A stretch of 9,834 nucleotides of DNA from CAYNND01 sp964398775 (lineage in GTDB: Bacteria > Patescibacteriota > Minisyncoccia > Phycocordibacterales > UBA2100), in contig CAYNND010000018.1 in the NCBI GenBank assembly GCA_964398775.1, forward strand, positions 1 to 9,834, read 5' to 3'. The position numbers and the translations under genes are program-made. Positions within the stretch are counted from its first letter, which is position 1. Every line of letters starts with the position of its first letter. Under the pieces are notes generated by a model that worked only from the letters and a program-made list of their open reading frames with translations, was not told where the DNA came from and ran no database searches. Of the stretch, positions 1-6,612 are shown piece by piece.

Positions 1-51
1 GAGCCTACGCCAGCGTCTGTCCCAAGTCCTGTTGAAGTCCACACAGCGTAA
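1..51 (+). CDS. 3' end of an upstream gene (partial, Pro-rich tail)
   Basis: Frame 1 is open from the window edge and reads EPTPASVPSPVEVHTA before a TAA at 49-51. The Pro/Val/Ser-rich composition resembles an unstructured C-terminal tail, but nothing identifies the protein. A strong intrinsic terminator begins 14 bases after the stop, which supports a real gene ending here. Only 16 codons are visible, so the frame call is moderately secure at best. Confidence 0.5.
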   Translation, partial: EPTPASVPSPVEVHTA

Positions 52-64
52 GCTGGTGCTCTTG

Positions 65-97
65 ATAAAACGTCACTCATGAGTGGCGTTTTATTTT
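65..97 (+). terminator. Intrinsic terminator of the upstream gene
   Basis: The arm ATAAAACGTCACTC (65-78) pairs with GAGTGGCGTTTTAT (81-94) through one G-U wobble. The innermost pair must open to leave a four-base loop, giving a 13-pair stem. The right arm ends in a T-rich run (89-97). A-rich left and U-rich right flanks are typical of rho-independent terminators. The hairpin loop contains the ATG at 79, which makes that codon an unlikely start for the following gene. Confidence 0.85.
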
Positions 98-112
98 GTG
101 CATGTACACTCG

Positions 113-121
113 TGGTATCAT
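113..121 (+). promoter_or_regulatory. Extended -10 promoter for the caspase-like gene
   Basis: TGG followed by TATCAT (116-121) is an extended -10 element. It ends 5 bases before the ATG at 127, so transcription would start at or next to the start codon. A possible -35 (TTGTGC, 96-101) is only 14 bases upstream of the hexamer and is weak. The spacing agrees with the other -10-to-ATG arrangements in this window. Confidence 0.5.
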
Positions 122-126
122 GCGGC

Positions 127-2883
127 ATGGTTTCTGAGCATTATCCAGAAATACGCACATACAATCTAAAATGGTTTGATGCTCTTCAAGAGTGTGCGCG
201 CACAGTAGATGAGAATCATCTTCCAGAGATTATCGAAATGCTCTCACAGGTCATTCACCCGTTCTTTCTTTCAGAAAAGAAGCATGAGCGCCTTGCGAGC
301 TTTGCGGAGACAATGGAAGAGTTTTTTGCCGAGCATCAAGCGCCACGGGCAAAAAGAAGAATAAAGGACGCTCCTGCGGATATTGACTACAAACGTATCC
401 GCATTGTTATCAGAACAGTAGCTTCAATGCACAGGCGCTGCTCTGTGCTTCCAGAATCGCTACTGCGAGATAGGGCATTACATCTTTTACAAAGGATAGA
501 AAATGCCTACCGTGCATTCCTTGGGGGAGCTATTTTTGCGAGTCCTGATGTTGACGCCGGGTCACTACCCGCAACTCTTGATGTATATGACGTGCGCACC
601 CTTGCTCGGCAGGAGAATATTCATACGATTCCACGCGGCAATGTGCACGAAAAGAAGATACAAGCAGATATTGTCCAAGCGTATCGTGCAGAGCATATTC
701 TGAATGCGTTTACTATCGAGTTTGTACTTGCTCGTGTACCAGTTGCATCGACACAATACTTGCTGAGTCTATTTTCAAAACACGAGCTGACCGTTAAGCA
801 TAAAAGCATTGGAAGTGTTGAGGTTGCTCAAGCCATCGCTGCAGACCCATACAATCATGAGTACATTGAATTTATTGCGACACTCATACGACAGACAGGC
901 GCGTTTAGTTTTCGTAACAATTATTTCTCTTTAGATGATGATGAAGATGAGGAAAAACCTAGAAAGCCATTTGGTAAAGTACTTTTCGATAGTCTGACTG
1001 GTGAACCGCATGAACGTGTGCAGACGTTTCTATCCATTTCACATACGTATGAACTTGAACATGAGTATGTACTTATGCTTTTACAAACTCCCGGGTATAC
1101 CTCAAAGAAGTTTGCTGATGATTGCGCTCAATATGCGCCTGTGTTTAAACCGTCTGATATTGTTGAAATTTATCAATCAGACATACCACTTGATGCGGCG
1201 CATGCATTCGCGCAAAAATTGCCATTTATTATGCAAGAGGGGCATACAGTTTTGCACTGTCTACAAAACAAAGAGATGCGCGATGCGCTCACACCCTCGG
1301 TGCTTGCAGATATTCGTGCGTTTTTCGCTGGAACAGATTGCTTCACTATCGACATGCTCCAGTGGTACGTCGGTGAAGTGAAGCGGAACAAGCGTACGGT
1401 GCAATTTCTCCAAAGTGTCGGGTGCACCTCTATGGAGCACATATATGCTTTCGTAAAGCAGATGCGCACAGAGATTGTGCCAATGCACTATGTCAAAAAG
1501 ATACTGAGAGTCGGGAAATGGCCAGAAGTAAACATGAGCACGCTCATGAGTGCGCTTCAGGAATGGCATACAGCGCAGATAACACCAGAGGAAATGCGTG
1601 CTGCACGAGGAGTGTGGGATATTAAAAAAGGTGTCTCTTGGGCGTCTGTCGAAGCGAGACATTTGCGCCAATATCTTGAGATACAAAAAAAGCCCGAACA
1701 GTTTCAAATGATGTTGCGAATCTGTAAAAAGTATAACCTTGTGCCAGCAGAGATTACGCACTTCATAACACAGGGGCTAGTTGAAGCGGATTTTGATGCT
1801 CTCCATGAACTTGAAGTAGATTTTCATATGTTTCCAGCTGTAGTTGCCTGGGGTATGAGTGATTTTAAACGTGAATGGTGCAATCTAAAGCATGATGAAA
1901 AAGTGCTTGTAGCAGGGTACGGACCAAACAGACTAGCGGAGAAGAAAAAGGAAAACCCAAAACTTACACTTGCAGAACTTACGCAATTTCCGAAGCAGAA
2001 GCATACTGATTCAGTAACTAAAGGTGATATCTCGGATGATGATGGATATGCGTCATATCTTTCAGTATTACAACGACCACCAGATGATATGTGCAATATA
2101 GAACTCCTGCAGTTGTTTGGTGTCTCTCCTGAATATATGCACCAGCATTTGTTGCTCGCCACTGGAGCGCGCGTGCTCAGTGATGTTGCCACGAACCATA
2201 TCATTCTTTGTGCATACATTGAAAATAGAATACCGCCTGACCTAGTTCCTTTGATTGAACGGTATCATATTGCACAGTTTTCTCGCTATCCTGTACATAC
2301 ACTTGAGTCAATGACAAGAGGTTATGATGAGTCTGCGGCGAAGAGGGTAGCTTGCATTCTTCGCGCGAAAACGGACTACAGTAGTGCGGGTGAGTATATG
2401 CATGATACGTGTGAGCAACTCAGTGCAGGGTATCGAGTGTACGTCTATGAAGTTGCGACCAAAAGCGACGTAGTTCGAGCTCTCAAGGATATGAATGCAA
2501 TACTAAAAACAGACGAGTCAAAGATTGACCTACTTATGTTTAATGGTCATGGAAGCGAGGATTGTTTTCAAATGGGCTATCCATACTCGAACACAAGAAC
2601 GCATCTTACCCCAACAAGTACTCGATACCTCGCTCCTTTTCGTAAGGTTCTTGCTGACGATGCGCAGTGTATATTCGGCTCTTGTTCTGCCGCGCGTGGT
2701 GGAAGGGACGCAGATGCAATCGCGTACGTGCTCGCTGATACCTGGAAAGATGTTCAGGTTTTTGCTGCAAATGCAAACACTTCAATCGCTGAAATTAAGC
2801 TCGATGATTCCGGACGTGTAAAAACTGTTGATTTTCAAAAACCAGAACAGCTTGTGGTCATCAAATCGACCCGCACTGCATAA
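127..2883 (+). CDS. Large helical protein with C-terminal caspase-like (clan CD) cysteine-peptidase domain
   Basis: The protein has 919 residues from ATG 127. An in-frame ATG at 79 exists but lies in the terminator loop. Roughly the first 740 residues look almost entirely helical, with no motif I recognise and an acidic DDDEDEE patch encoded near 934-954. The last ~180 residues read like a caspase fold. A first strand and loop (KRVACILRAKTDY, from 2341) is followed by GYRVYVYEVATKSDVVRAL, then a strand ending in NGHG with the candidate catalytic His (2548-2550). FGSCSAARGG follows with the candidate nucleophile Cys (2683-2685), 45 residues later. A hydrophobic strand before HG and another before SC, at this spacing, are characteristic of clan CD peptidases (caspase, CHAT, gingipain, C80). 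No signal peptide follows ATG 127, so it is probably cytoplasmic. Substrate and role are unknown. The peptidase call is by motif only; the helical part could be a sensor or scaffold. Confidence 0.85.
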   Translation: MVSEHYPEIRTYNLKWFDALQECARTVDENHLPEIIEMLSQVIHPFFLSEKKHERLASFAETMEEFFAEHQAPRAKRRIKDAPADIDYKRIRIVIRTVASMHRRCSVLPESLLRDRALHLLQRIENAYRAFLGGAIFASPDVDAGSLPATLDVYDVRTLARQENIHTIPRGNVHEKKIQADIVQAYRAEHILNAFTIEFVLARVPVASTQYLLSLFSKHELTVKHKSIGSVEVAQAIAADPYNHEYIEFIATLIRQTGAFSFRNNYFSLDDDEDEEKPRKPFGKVLFDSLTGEPHERVQTFLSISHTYELEHEYVLMLLQTPGYTSKKFADDCAQYAPVFKPSDIVEIYQSDIPLDAAHAFAQKLPFIMQEGHTVLHCLQNKEMRDALTPSVLADIRAFFAGTDCFTIDMLQWYVGEVKRNKRTVQFLQSVGCTSMEHIYAFVKQMRTEIVPMHYVKKILRVGKWPEVNMSTLMSALQEWHTAQITPEEMRAARGVWDIKKGVSWASVEARHLRQYLEIQKKPEQFQMMLRICKKYNLVPAEITHFITQGLVEADFDALHELEVDFHMFPAVVAWGMSDFKREWCNLKHDEKVLVAGYGPNRLAEKKKENPKLTLAELTQFPKQKHTDSVTKGDISDDDGYASYLSVLQRPPDDMCNIELLQLFGVSPEYMHQHLLLATGARVLSDVATNHIILCAYIENRIPPDLVPLIERYHIAQFSRYPVHTLESMTRGYDESAAKRVACILRAKTDYSSAGEYMHDTCEQLSAGYRVYVYEVATKSDVVRALKDMNAILKTDESKIDLLMFNGHGSEDCFQMGYPYSNTRTHLTPTSTRYLAPFRKVLADDAQCIFGSCSAARGGRDADAIAYVLADTWKDVQVFAANANTSIAEIKLDDSGRVKTVDFQKPEQLVVIKSTRTA

Positions 2884-2911
2884 TTGACATTACCCCTAAA
2901 AGTTCTATGAT
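2884..2911 (+). promoter_or_regulatory. Sigma-70-like promoter for the CNNM/CorC gene
   Basis: A perfect -35 TTGACA (2884-2889) begins directly after the preceding stop codon. It is followed by a 16-base spacer and TATGAT (2906-2911), a five-of-six match to the -10. Predicted initiation is near 2917-2919, which lies downstream of the three tandem ATGs at 2907-2915. If the promoter is real, those ATGs would not be in the transcript and the gene would start at GTG 2955. Confidence 0.5.
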
Positions 2912-4253
2912 GATGGGCGGTTATGGAAGCTGCTACGCTTCAGCCGAAAACGCCGTGACTGAACTTCTTATTGTGCTCATTCTTATAGCTTTTAACGGCC
3001 TTTTTGCGCTGTCTGAGCTTGCGGTGGTCTCAGCACGTCACTCGCGCCTCAAGTCACTTGCTGCGCTCGGTACTCGTGGTGCACAACGTGCACTCGATCT
3101 AGCGGCAAATCCAAGCAAATTCCTCTCTGCGGTGCAGATTGGCATTACGCTCATCAGTATCGTCAATGGTGTGTATTCGGGTGCAATTTTCGGAGATCGT
3201 CTTGCACATCTTCTGTCGGCATACGGGCTTGCTCCACATCTTTCAAATTCTATAGGGTATGCAATTGTGATTGTCATCATCACCTACCTTTCGGTCATCA
3301 TTGGGGAGCTTGTACCGAAGACGCTGGCACTGAGGAACCCTGAAAAGATTGCCTGTATGGTAGCGCCGGCAATGTCTGTCTTCTCACGAGTTGCTTCTCC
3401 TGCTGTCTGGTTACTCGATACCTCAACTCGACTCGTATTTCATACGTTCGGTATATCAATGGTCAATGAAAAGCAGGTTACGGATGAAGAGATTCAATCA
3501 CTTATTGCCGAAGCTGAGAATGCTGGAGTACTCGAAAAAGGTGAGCGTGAAATGATTTCGGGCGTTATGCGCTTTGCCGACCGTGCTGTTATTGGACTCA
3601 TGACGCCACGCACTGACGTTGACTGGATTGATATAACAGCTCCCCAAGAAGAAATTAAGGAGCGCTTAATCACAACTCCACATTCACGACTGCCGGTTGG
3701 TGAAGGTTCGCCCGATTCATTTATCGGTGTGGTGCAAACACGAGAAATCCTTGCTGACATTCTCGCCGGGAAACAACTTGATATTTCAACGCATGTGCGG
3801 AAGGCGCCAGTTATCCCAGAGCTCACTGATGCACTTGATGTATTACGCACATTGCGAGAAGCAGATGTCCCAATGGCGCTTATTCATGATGAGTATGGAA
3901 ACTTTGAAGGGTTGGTAACACCTGCAGATATTCTGGAAACAATTGTTGGAGTCTTTCGTTCTGATACTGAAGGTGAAGAGCCGCATGCAACTGAGCGGCC
4001 TGACGGTACATGGCTTCTCTCTGGCTCCATGGCAGTCGATGAAATGGCACAGAAGCTTGAAATAGTACTTCCTGAAGAGCGCGGATATGAGACAGTTGCA
4101 GGCTTCGTCCTCTCAGGACTGCAGCATCTTCCGAAAGTAGGGGAATCGACCGAGCTACTCGGTTGGAAGTTTGAAGTGGTAGACCTCGATGGAAGACGCG
4201 TTGATAAGGTACTGGCAACTCGTGCGCGTCAACCGCTGCGCAGACAGATATAA
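2907..4253 (+). CDS. CNNM/CBS/CorC-type membrane ion transporter (hemolysin C/TlyC family)
   Basis: Domain order is typical of this family, thought to move divalent cations such as Mg2+ out of the cell. A DUF21/CNNM membrane domain (about residues 17-195) has helices near 17-39, 74-96 and 117-138 and the conserved GELVPKTLAL (133-142). Two CBS domains follow (about 232-290 and 297-350, with HDEYGNFEGLVTPADILE), then a CorC/HlyC domain (about 361-446). The 448-residue length is normal. The start is uncertain: three ATGs lie at 2907, 2910 and 2913, but residues 1-16 (MMMGGYGSCYASAENA) do not look like family N-termini and the ATGs overlap the predicted -10. GTG 2955 would give a 432-residue protein beginning just before the first helix, as homologues do. 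No Shine-Dalgarno supports either choice. It is 23 bases downstream of the caspase-like gene. Confidence 0.93.
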   Translation: MMMGGYGSCYASAENAVTELLIVLILIAFNGLFALSELAVVSARHSRLKSLAALGTRGAQRALDLAANPSKFLSAVQIGITLISIVNGVYSGAIFGDRLAHLLSAYGLAPHLSNSIGYAIVIVIITYLSVIIGELVPKTLALRNPEKIACMVAPAMSVFSRVASPAVWLLDTSTRLVFHTFGISMVNEKQVTDEEIQSLIAEAENAGVLEKGEREMISGVMRFADRAVIGLMTPRTDVDWIDITAPQEEIKERLITTPHSRLPVGEGSPDSFIGVVQTREILADILAGKQLDISTHVRKAPVIPELTDALDVLRTLREADVPMALIHDEYGNFEGLVTPADILETIVGVFRSDTEGEEPHATERPDGTWLLSGSMAVDEMAQKLEIVLPEERGYETVAGFVLSGLQHLPKVGESTELLGWKFEVVDLDGRRVDKVLATRARQPLRRQI

Positions 4254-4288
4254 GAAATACGCCGCGAGCCAATTGTCTATCAAAGGTA

Positions 4289-4294
4289 TATACT
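4289..4294 (+). promoter_or_regulatory. -10 element for leaderless start at 4301
   Basis: TATACT lies 6 bases upstream of the ATG at 4301 in the 47-base gap after the CorC-type gene. The predicted start of transcription coincides with the start codon. No good -35 is visible at 16-18 bases upstream. Confidence 0.6.
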
Positions 4295-4300
4295 GTATGT

Positions 4301-4726
4301 ATGAATACAGTACTTTTTTACTGCACCCTTGCAGGACTCGTGTTCTCCGGGTACATGAGTGGTGTAAAGTTTTTTACCAATCAATGCGCGTTTGGGGAAT
4401 CATGCCCGCTCTTTTTTGGTTTTCCTGCGTGCTATTTCGGCTTCGCGATGTTTCTGCTACTTACTATTAGTGCAGGGCTTATCATTTTCACTCGCATACC
4501 TCGTAAGGTATTGCTCATTGATATTGTCTCGACAGCAGGCATTGGTATTGCATTTGCCGGTTATTTTACACTTCGTGAGTTGCCGGTACTGTTTGAGCAG
4601 GGATTATCTGCGTACATGTTTGGTCTTCCGACGTGCGCACTCGGTCTTATTTTCTATATTGCGATTTTCATAATCGCACTTCGAGAGCTACTTGCTATAG
4701 AGCCGCTCCACACTACAGAGCGCTAG
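4301..4726 (+). CDS. Four-helix membrane protein with duplicated FG.P.C motif, distantly VKOR-like
   Basis: This 141-residue protein has four predicted membrane helices (about 4-22, 37-63, 70-90 and 107-131). Cysteines are at 8, 29, 35, 44 and 112; C29 and C35 lie in the first loop (CAFGESC). The sequence FGFPACYFGFAMF (39-51) at helix 2 is echoed by FGLPTCALGLIFY (107-119) at helix 4, suggesting an internal two-helix duplication. A loop Cys pair and a G-P-G helix 2 recall the VKOR/DsbB disulfide-forming family (helix 2 of VKOR has a similar FGIP...G pattern). However, the CxxC expected at helix 4 is reduced to a single Cys (CALG). I therefore treat VKOR as a tentative distant relation; a thiol-redox membrane role is inference. 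The leaderless-type promoter fixes the ATG. Its last 14 bases overlap the end of the convergent gdhA. Confidence 0.85.
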   Translation: MNTVLFYCTLAGLVFSGYMSGVKFFTNQCAFGESCPLFFGFPACYFGFAMFLLLTISAGLIIFTRIPRKVLLIDIVSTAGIGIAFAGYFTLRELPVLFEQGLSAYMFGLPTCALGLIFYIAIFIIALRELLAIEPLHTTER

Positions 4727-5960
4727 CTGTGTTGATGCGTTCAATCGCAACGATGAATGCTGCATCGCGCAGAGTAACGTTGTGTGTTTCGTGAGCCTTC
4801 ACAACGTCAGTGTATGCTGCACGCATCAGCGCCTCAAGGTCAGTCAGGACTTTTTCTTTTGTCCATGTTTCTCCATGCATATTTTGATACCATTCAAAGT
4901 AGCTTGTTGCGACACCTCCTGCATTTGCAAGAATATCAGGTATAACAATGCTTCCACGTTCTGCAAGTATGGCGTCAGCGTCTCGTGTTGTCGGGCCATT
5001 GGCTAGTTCAAGAATGATTGGAGCTGTAATACGAGGTGCGTTTTCCGCCGTAATAGCATTTTCAAGCGCAGCAGGTGCGATAACATCGACAGGCAACTCA
5101 AGCACTTCAGCAGGCTGCACGAGTGTACCAGTGAGCCCTAAGGCTTTCAGTGCTTCACCAAGATTGCCGTGTCTTTCTTTTGCCTGGAGGAGGGCATCGA
5201 TATCAGGGATACCCTGCGGCACATAGATGCCACCTTTACTGTCTGATACAGCGACAATCTTCATTCCACTCTGGATTAGTGTCTTTGCAAGGTAGCTGCC
5301 GACATTACCAAGTCCTTGAATCGCCACAGTCATGCCCGCAGGGTTCTTTCCTGTGCGTTCGAGATGTGCCTTGAGTACATATCCACCGCCAAAGCCTGTA
5401 GCTTCAGTTCTTCCTTGTGAGCCGCCATTTGCAATAGGCTTACCGGTGATAACCGCAGGGCTCGGTTTTCCCATGAGTGTGCTGTACTCATCAACCATCC
5501 ACGACATGATTTGTGGTGTTGTATTTACATCAGGTGCGGGAACATCGACTGTGGGTCCAATAATAGGAGCAATTGCTCGTATAAACGCTCTCGAAAGTCT
5601 CTCAAGTTCTGTAGTGCTCAAGAGCTTTGGGTCAACAATGATGCCACCTTTGCCTCCGCCAAAAGGGACATTCACCACAGCGTTTTTCATTGTCATCCAA
5701 AAAGAAAGTGCTTTCACTTCGTCCATATCAACTGCACTGTGGTAACGAAGTCCACCCTTATATGGACCAAGGACATTGTTGTGTTGTGAACGAAACCCTG
5801 TAAATGTTTGTACACTACCATCGTCCATTGGTATGTGGAGTGACACTTCGGTGACGCGATCAGGTGCACTCAAACGAGCGAGTACGAGCGGATGTACGGG
5901 CACGTGCTCAGCTGCACTCTTGAGTTGTGCGAGTGCCCGATGCCATGGGTTATGGTGCAT
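4713..5960 (-). CDS. gdhA: Glutamate dehydrogenase, NAD(P)-dependent
   Basis: The enzyme interconverts glutamate and 2-oxoglutarate plus ammonium, using NAD(P). The 415-residue length is that of hexameric bacterial/archaeal enzymes. Visible landmarks are GPYKGGLRYH (K68, substrate binding), MTMKN (K92), VPFGGGKGG (K104, catalytic lysine), PAPDVNT (D144), TGKPIANGGSQGRTEATG (172-189), the dinucleotide-binding GLGNVG (216-221), D240 at the end of the second Rossmann strand, and PDILANAGGVATSYFEWYQN near the C-terminus. An acid at D240 would favour NAD, but this is not decisive. It is last in an arsR-like/glutaredoxin/gdhA operon, 9 bases after the glutaredoxin stop. It may also have its own promoter, because CATAAT ends 8 bases before the ATG. 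Its 3' end overlaps the convergent membrane-protein gene by 14 bases. Confidence 0.97.
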   Translation of the reverse strand: MHHNPWHRALAQLKSAAEHVPVHPLVLARLSAPDRVTEVSLHIPMDDGSVQTFTGFRSQHNNVLGPYKGGLRYHSAVDMDEVKALSFWMTMKNAVVNVPFGGGKGGIIVDPKLLSTTELERLSRAFIRAIAPIIGPTVDVPAPDVNTTPQIMSWMVDEYSTLMGKPSPAVITGKPIANGGSQGRTEATGFGGGYVLKAHLERTGKNPAGMTVAIQGLGNVGSYLAKTLIQSGMKIVAVSDSKGGIYVPQGIPDIDALLQAKERHGNLGEALKALGLTGTLVQPAEVLELPVDVIAPAALENAITAENAPRITAPIILELANGPTTRDADAILAERGSIVIPDILANAGGVATSYFEWYQNMHGETWTKEKVLTDLEALMRAAYTDVVKAHETHNVTLRDAAFIVAIERINTASAL

Positions 5961-5974
5961 ATGAATATATTATG
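5961..5974 (-). promoter_or_regulatory. Possible gdhA promoter and ArsR half-site
   Basis: On the minus strand CATAAT (5974-5969) is a five-of-six -10 match ending 8 bases before the gdhA ATG. The bases between -10 and ATG include the 10-mer ATATATTCAT (5970-5961), identical to part of each arm of the operator at 6512-6543. This suggests a gdhA-specific start under the same repressor. Only one arm is clear, and no strong -35 is visible. Confidence 0.35.
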
Positions 5975-6203
5975 CGAGTAAAAGATGCTTGAGCGTTGGT
6001 TCATCAAATCCCACGATGACCTCCTGGTCAACGAGAATGACAGGAACTCCCATTTGTCCGCTTTTTTGAATCATCTCCTGTGCCTTTGCGCGGTCGGTCG
6101 CAACATTGTGCTCTGTAAAAGCGATACCATGTTGCTTCAAGAAATTTTTTGCAAGGTTACAGTAGTGGCACGTTGGTGTTGAGTAGATTGTGACAGTTTT
6201 CAT
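5970..6203 (-). CDS. Glutaredoxin-family thiol oxidoreductase
   Basis: This 77-residue protein is a minimal thioredoxin-fold glutaredoxin of the NrdH/YruB-like kind, expected to reduce disulfides in the cytoplasm. Visible features are the first strand VTIYSTPTC, active site C12-H-Y-C15 (CPYC in classical glutaredoxins), the cis-proline loop GVPV (P54) and the GF-D-EPTL helix start. Both active-site cysteines are kept. The electron donor is unknown. It starts 5 bases after the ArsR-family stop codon and has neither its own -10 nor a Shine-Dalgarno, so it is co-transcribed and probably translationally coupled. The next gene, gdhA, follows after 9 bases. The sandwich position suggests a redox or metal-stress operon, but this is inference. 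Confidence 0.95.
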   Translation of the reverse strand: MKTVTIYSTPTCHYCNLAKNFLKQHGIAFTEHNVATDRAKAQEMIQKSGQMGVPVILVDQEVIVGFDEPTLKHLLLA

Positions 6204-6208
6204 GATTG

Positions 6209-6535
6209 TTATGAGTTAAATACAGTGATAATTTTTCTAATGCGAATAGCCAGTGGTGTTTTCGTAAACGAGTAACATACCTGTTGCCCACGTTTTATTC
6301 CTTCGATAATGCCGTGTGCTTCAAGGAGCGCAATCTGATGACTTGTCGAAGAAGGGGAGTGTGCAATTGCATGTGCAATTTCTTTGACGCACGCCTGCTT
6401 TCCCGCCTCCTCAGAGAGGAGTAACGTAACAAGAATATTGTATCGAGCGCAGTTTGAAAGTATCTTACTCACGATGAGTACATCTGTGCATACTTTCGCC
6501 TGAGGGTTTGCATGAATATATGAAGACTTTTTCAT
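6209..6535 (-). CDS. ArsR/SmtB-family winged-helix repressor
   Basis: The protein has 108 residues from the ATG at 6535. The frame extends upstream to 6694, but the promoter and operator exclude that. Layout is that of ArsR-family dimers: a leading helix (LIVSKILSNCARYNILVTLLL), an HTH (about 52-75, EIAHAI..SPSSTSHQIALLEAHGII) with recognition helix near S62-E72, and a beta wing (IKRGQQVCYSF, 80-90). In arsenic sensors helix 3 carries ELCVC; here the match is QACVKE, keeping one Cys (C49) and changing the second to Lys. The other cysteines are C16, C29 and C87. A classic As(III)/Cd site is therefore incomplete, and a thiol/redox or different metal signal is plausible. It should repress its own operon through the palindrome over its start codon, affecting the glutaredoxin and gdhA downstream. 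Confidence 0.9.
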   Translation of the reverse strand: MKKSSYIHANPQAKVCTDVLIVSKILSNCARYNILVTLLLSEEAGKQACVKEIAHAIAHSPSSTSHQIALLEAHGIIEGIKRGQQVCYSFTKTPLAIRIRKIITVFNS

Positions 6536-6543
6536 ATATTCAT
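6512..6543. promoter_or_regulatory. ArsR-type operator: perfect 13-bp inverted repeat
   Basis: ATGAATATATGAA (6512-6524), a six-base spacer GACTTT, and TTCATATATTCAT (6531-6543) form a perfect inverted repeat. The inner TGAA-N6-TTCA core flanked by AT matches known ArsR/SmtB/CzrA operators. The minus-strand arsR start codon (6535-6533) lies inside the right arm and the -10 abuts it, so a bound repressor would block initiation directly. Confidence 0.85.
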
Positions 6544-6571
6544 ATAATACACCCTCACACGGAGCGGTCAA
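6544..6571 (-). promoter_or_regulatory. Promoter of the arsR-like/glutaredoxin/gdhA operon
   Basis: The minus strand carries -35 TTGACC (6571-6566), a 16-base spacer and -10 TATTAT (6549-6544). The hexamer ends 8 bases before the ATG at 6535, so the mRNA has at most a base or two of leader. The operator begins directly after the -10. This is the best two-box promoter in the window. Confidence 0.75.
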
Positions 6572-6612
6572 GTGGGTTGTGGGTATGTGGCAAGCGAGGC
6601 AATCCCGTGGGG

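Noticed and set aside
79..126. N-terminal 16-residue extension of the large protein with a lipobox-like LVVSC
   Set aside because: It starts in the terminator loop, lacks basic residues of a lipoprotein signal, and a -10 element lies downstream of it.
1261..1761. Minus-strand open frame of 166 codons inside the large gene
   Set aside because: Its composition is odd (Cys/His/Phe-rich), it has no promoter-like start, and it is fully antisense to a well-supported gene.
6500..6560. The 13-bp inverted repeat as a terminator or mobile-element end
   Set aside because: There is no G+C stem or T-run and no transposase. Its position and TGAA-N6-TTCA core fit an ArsR operator much better.
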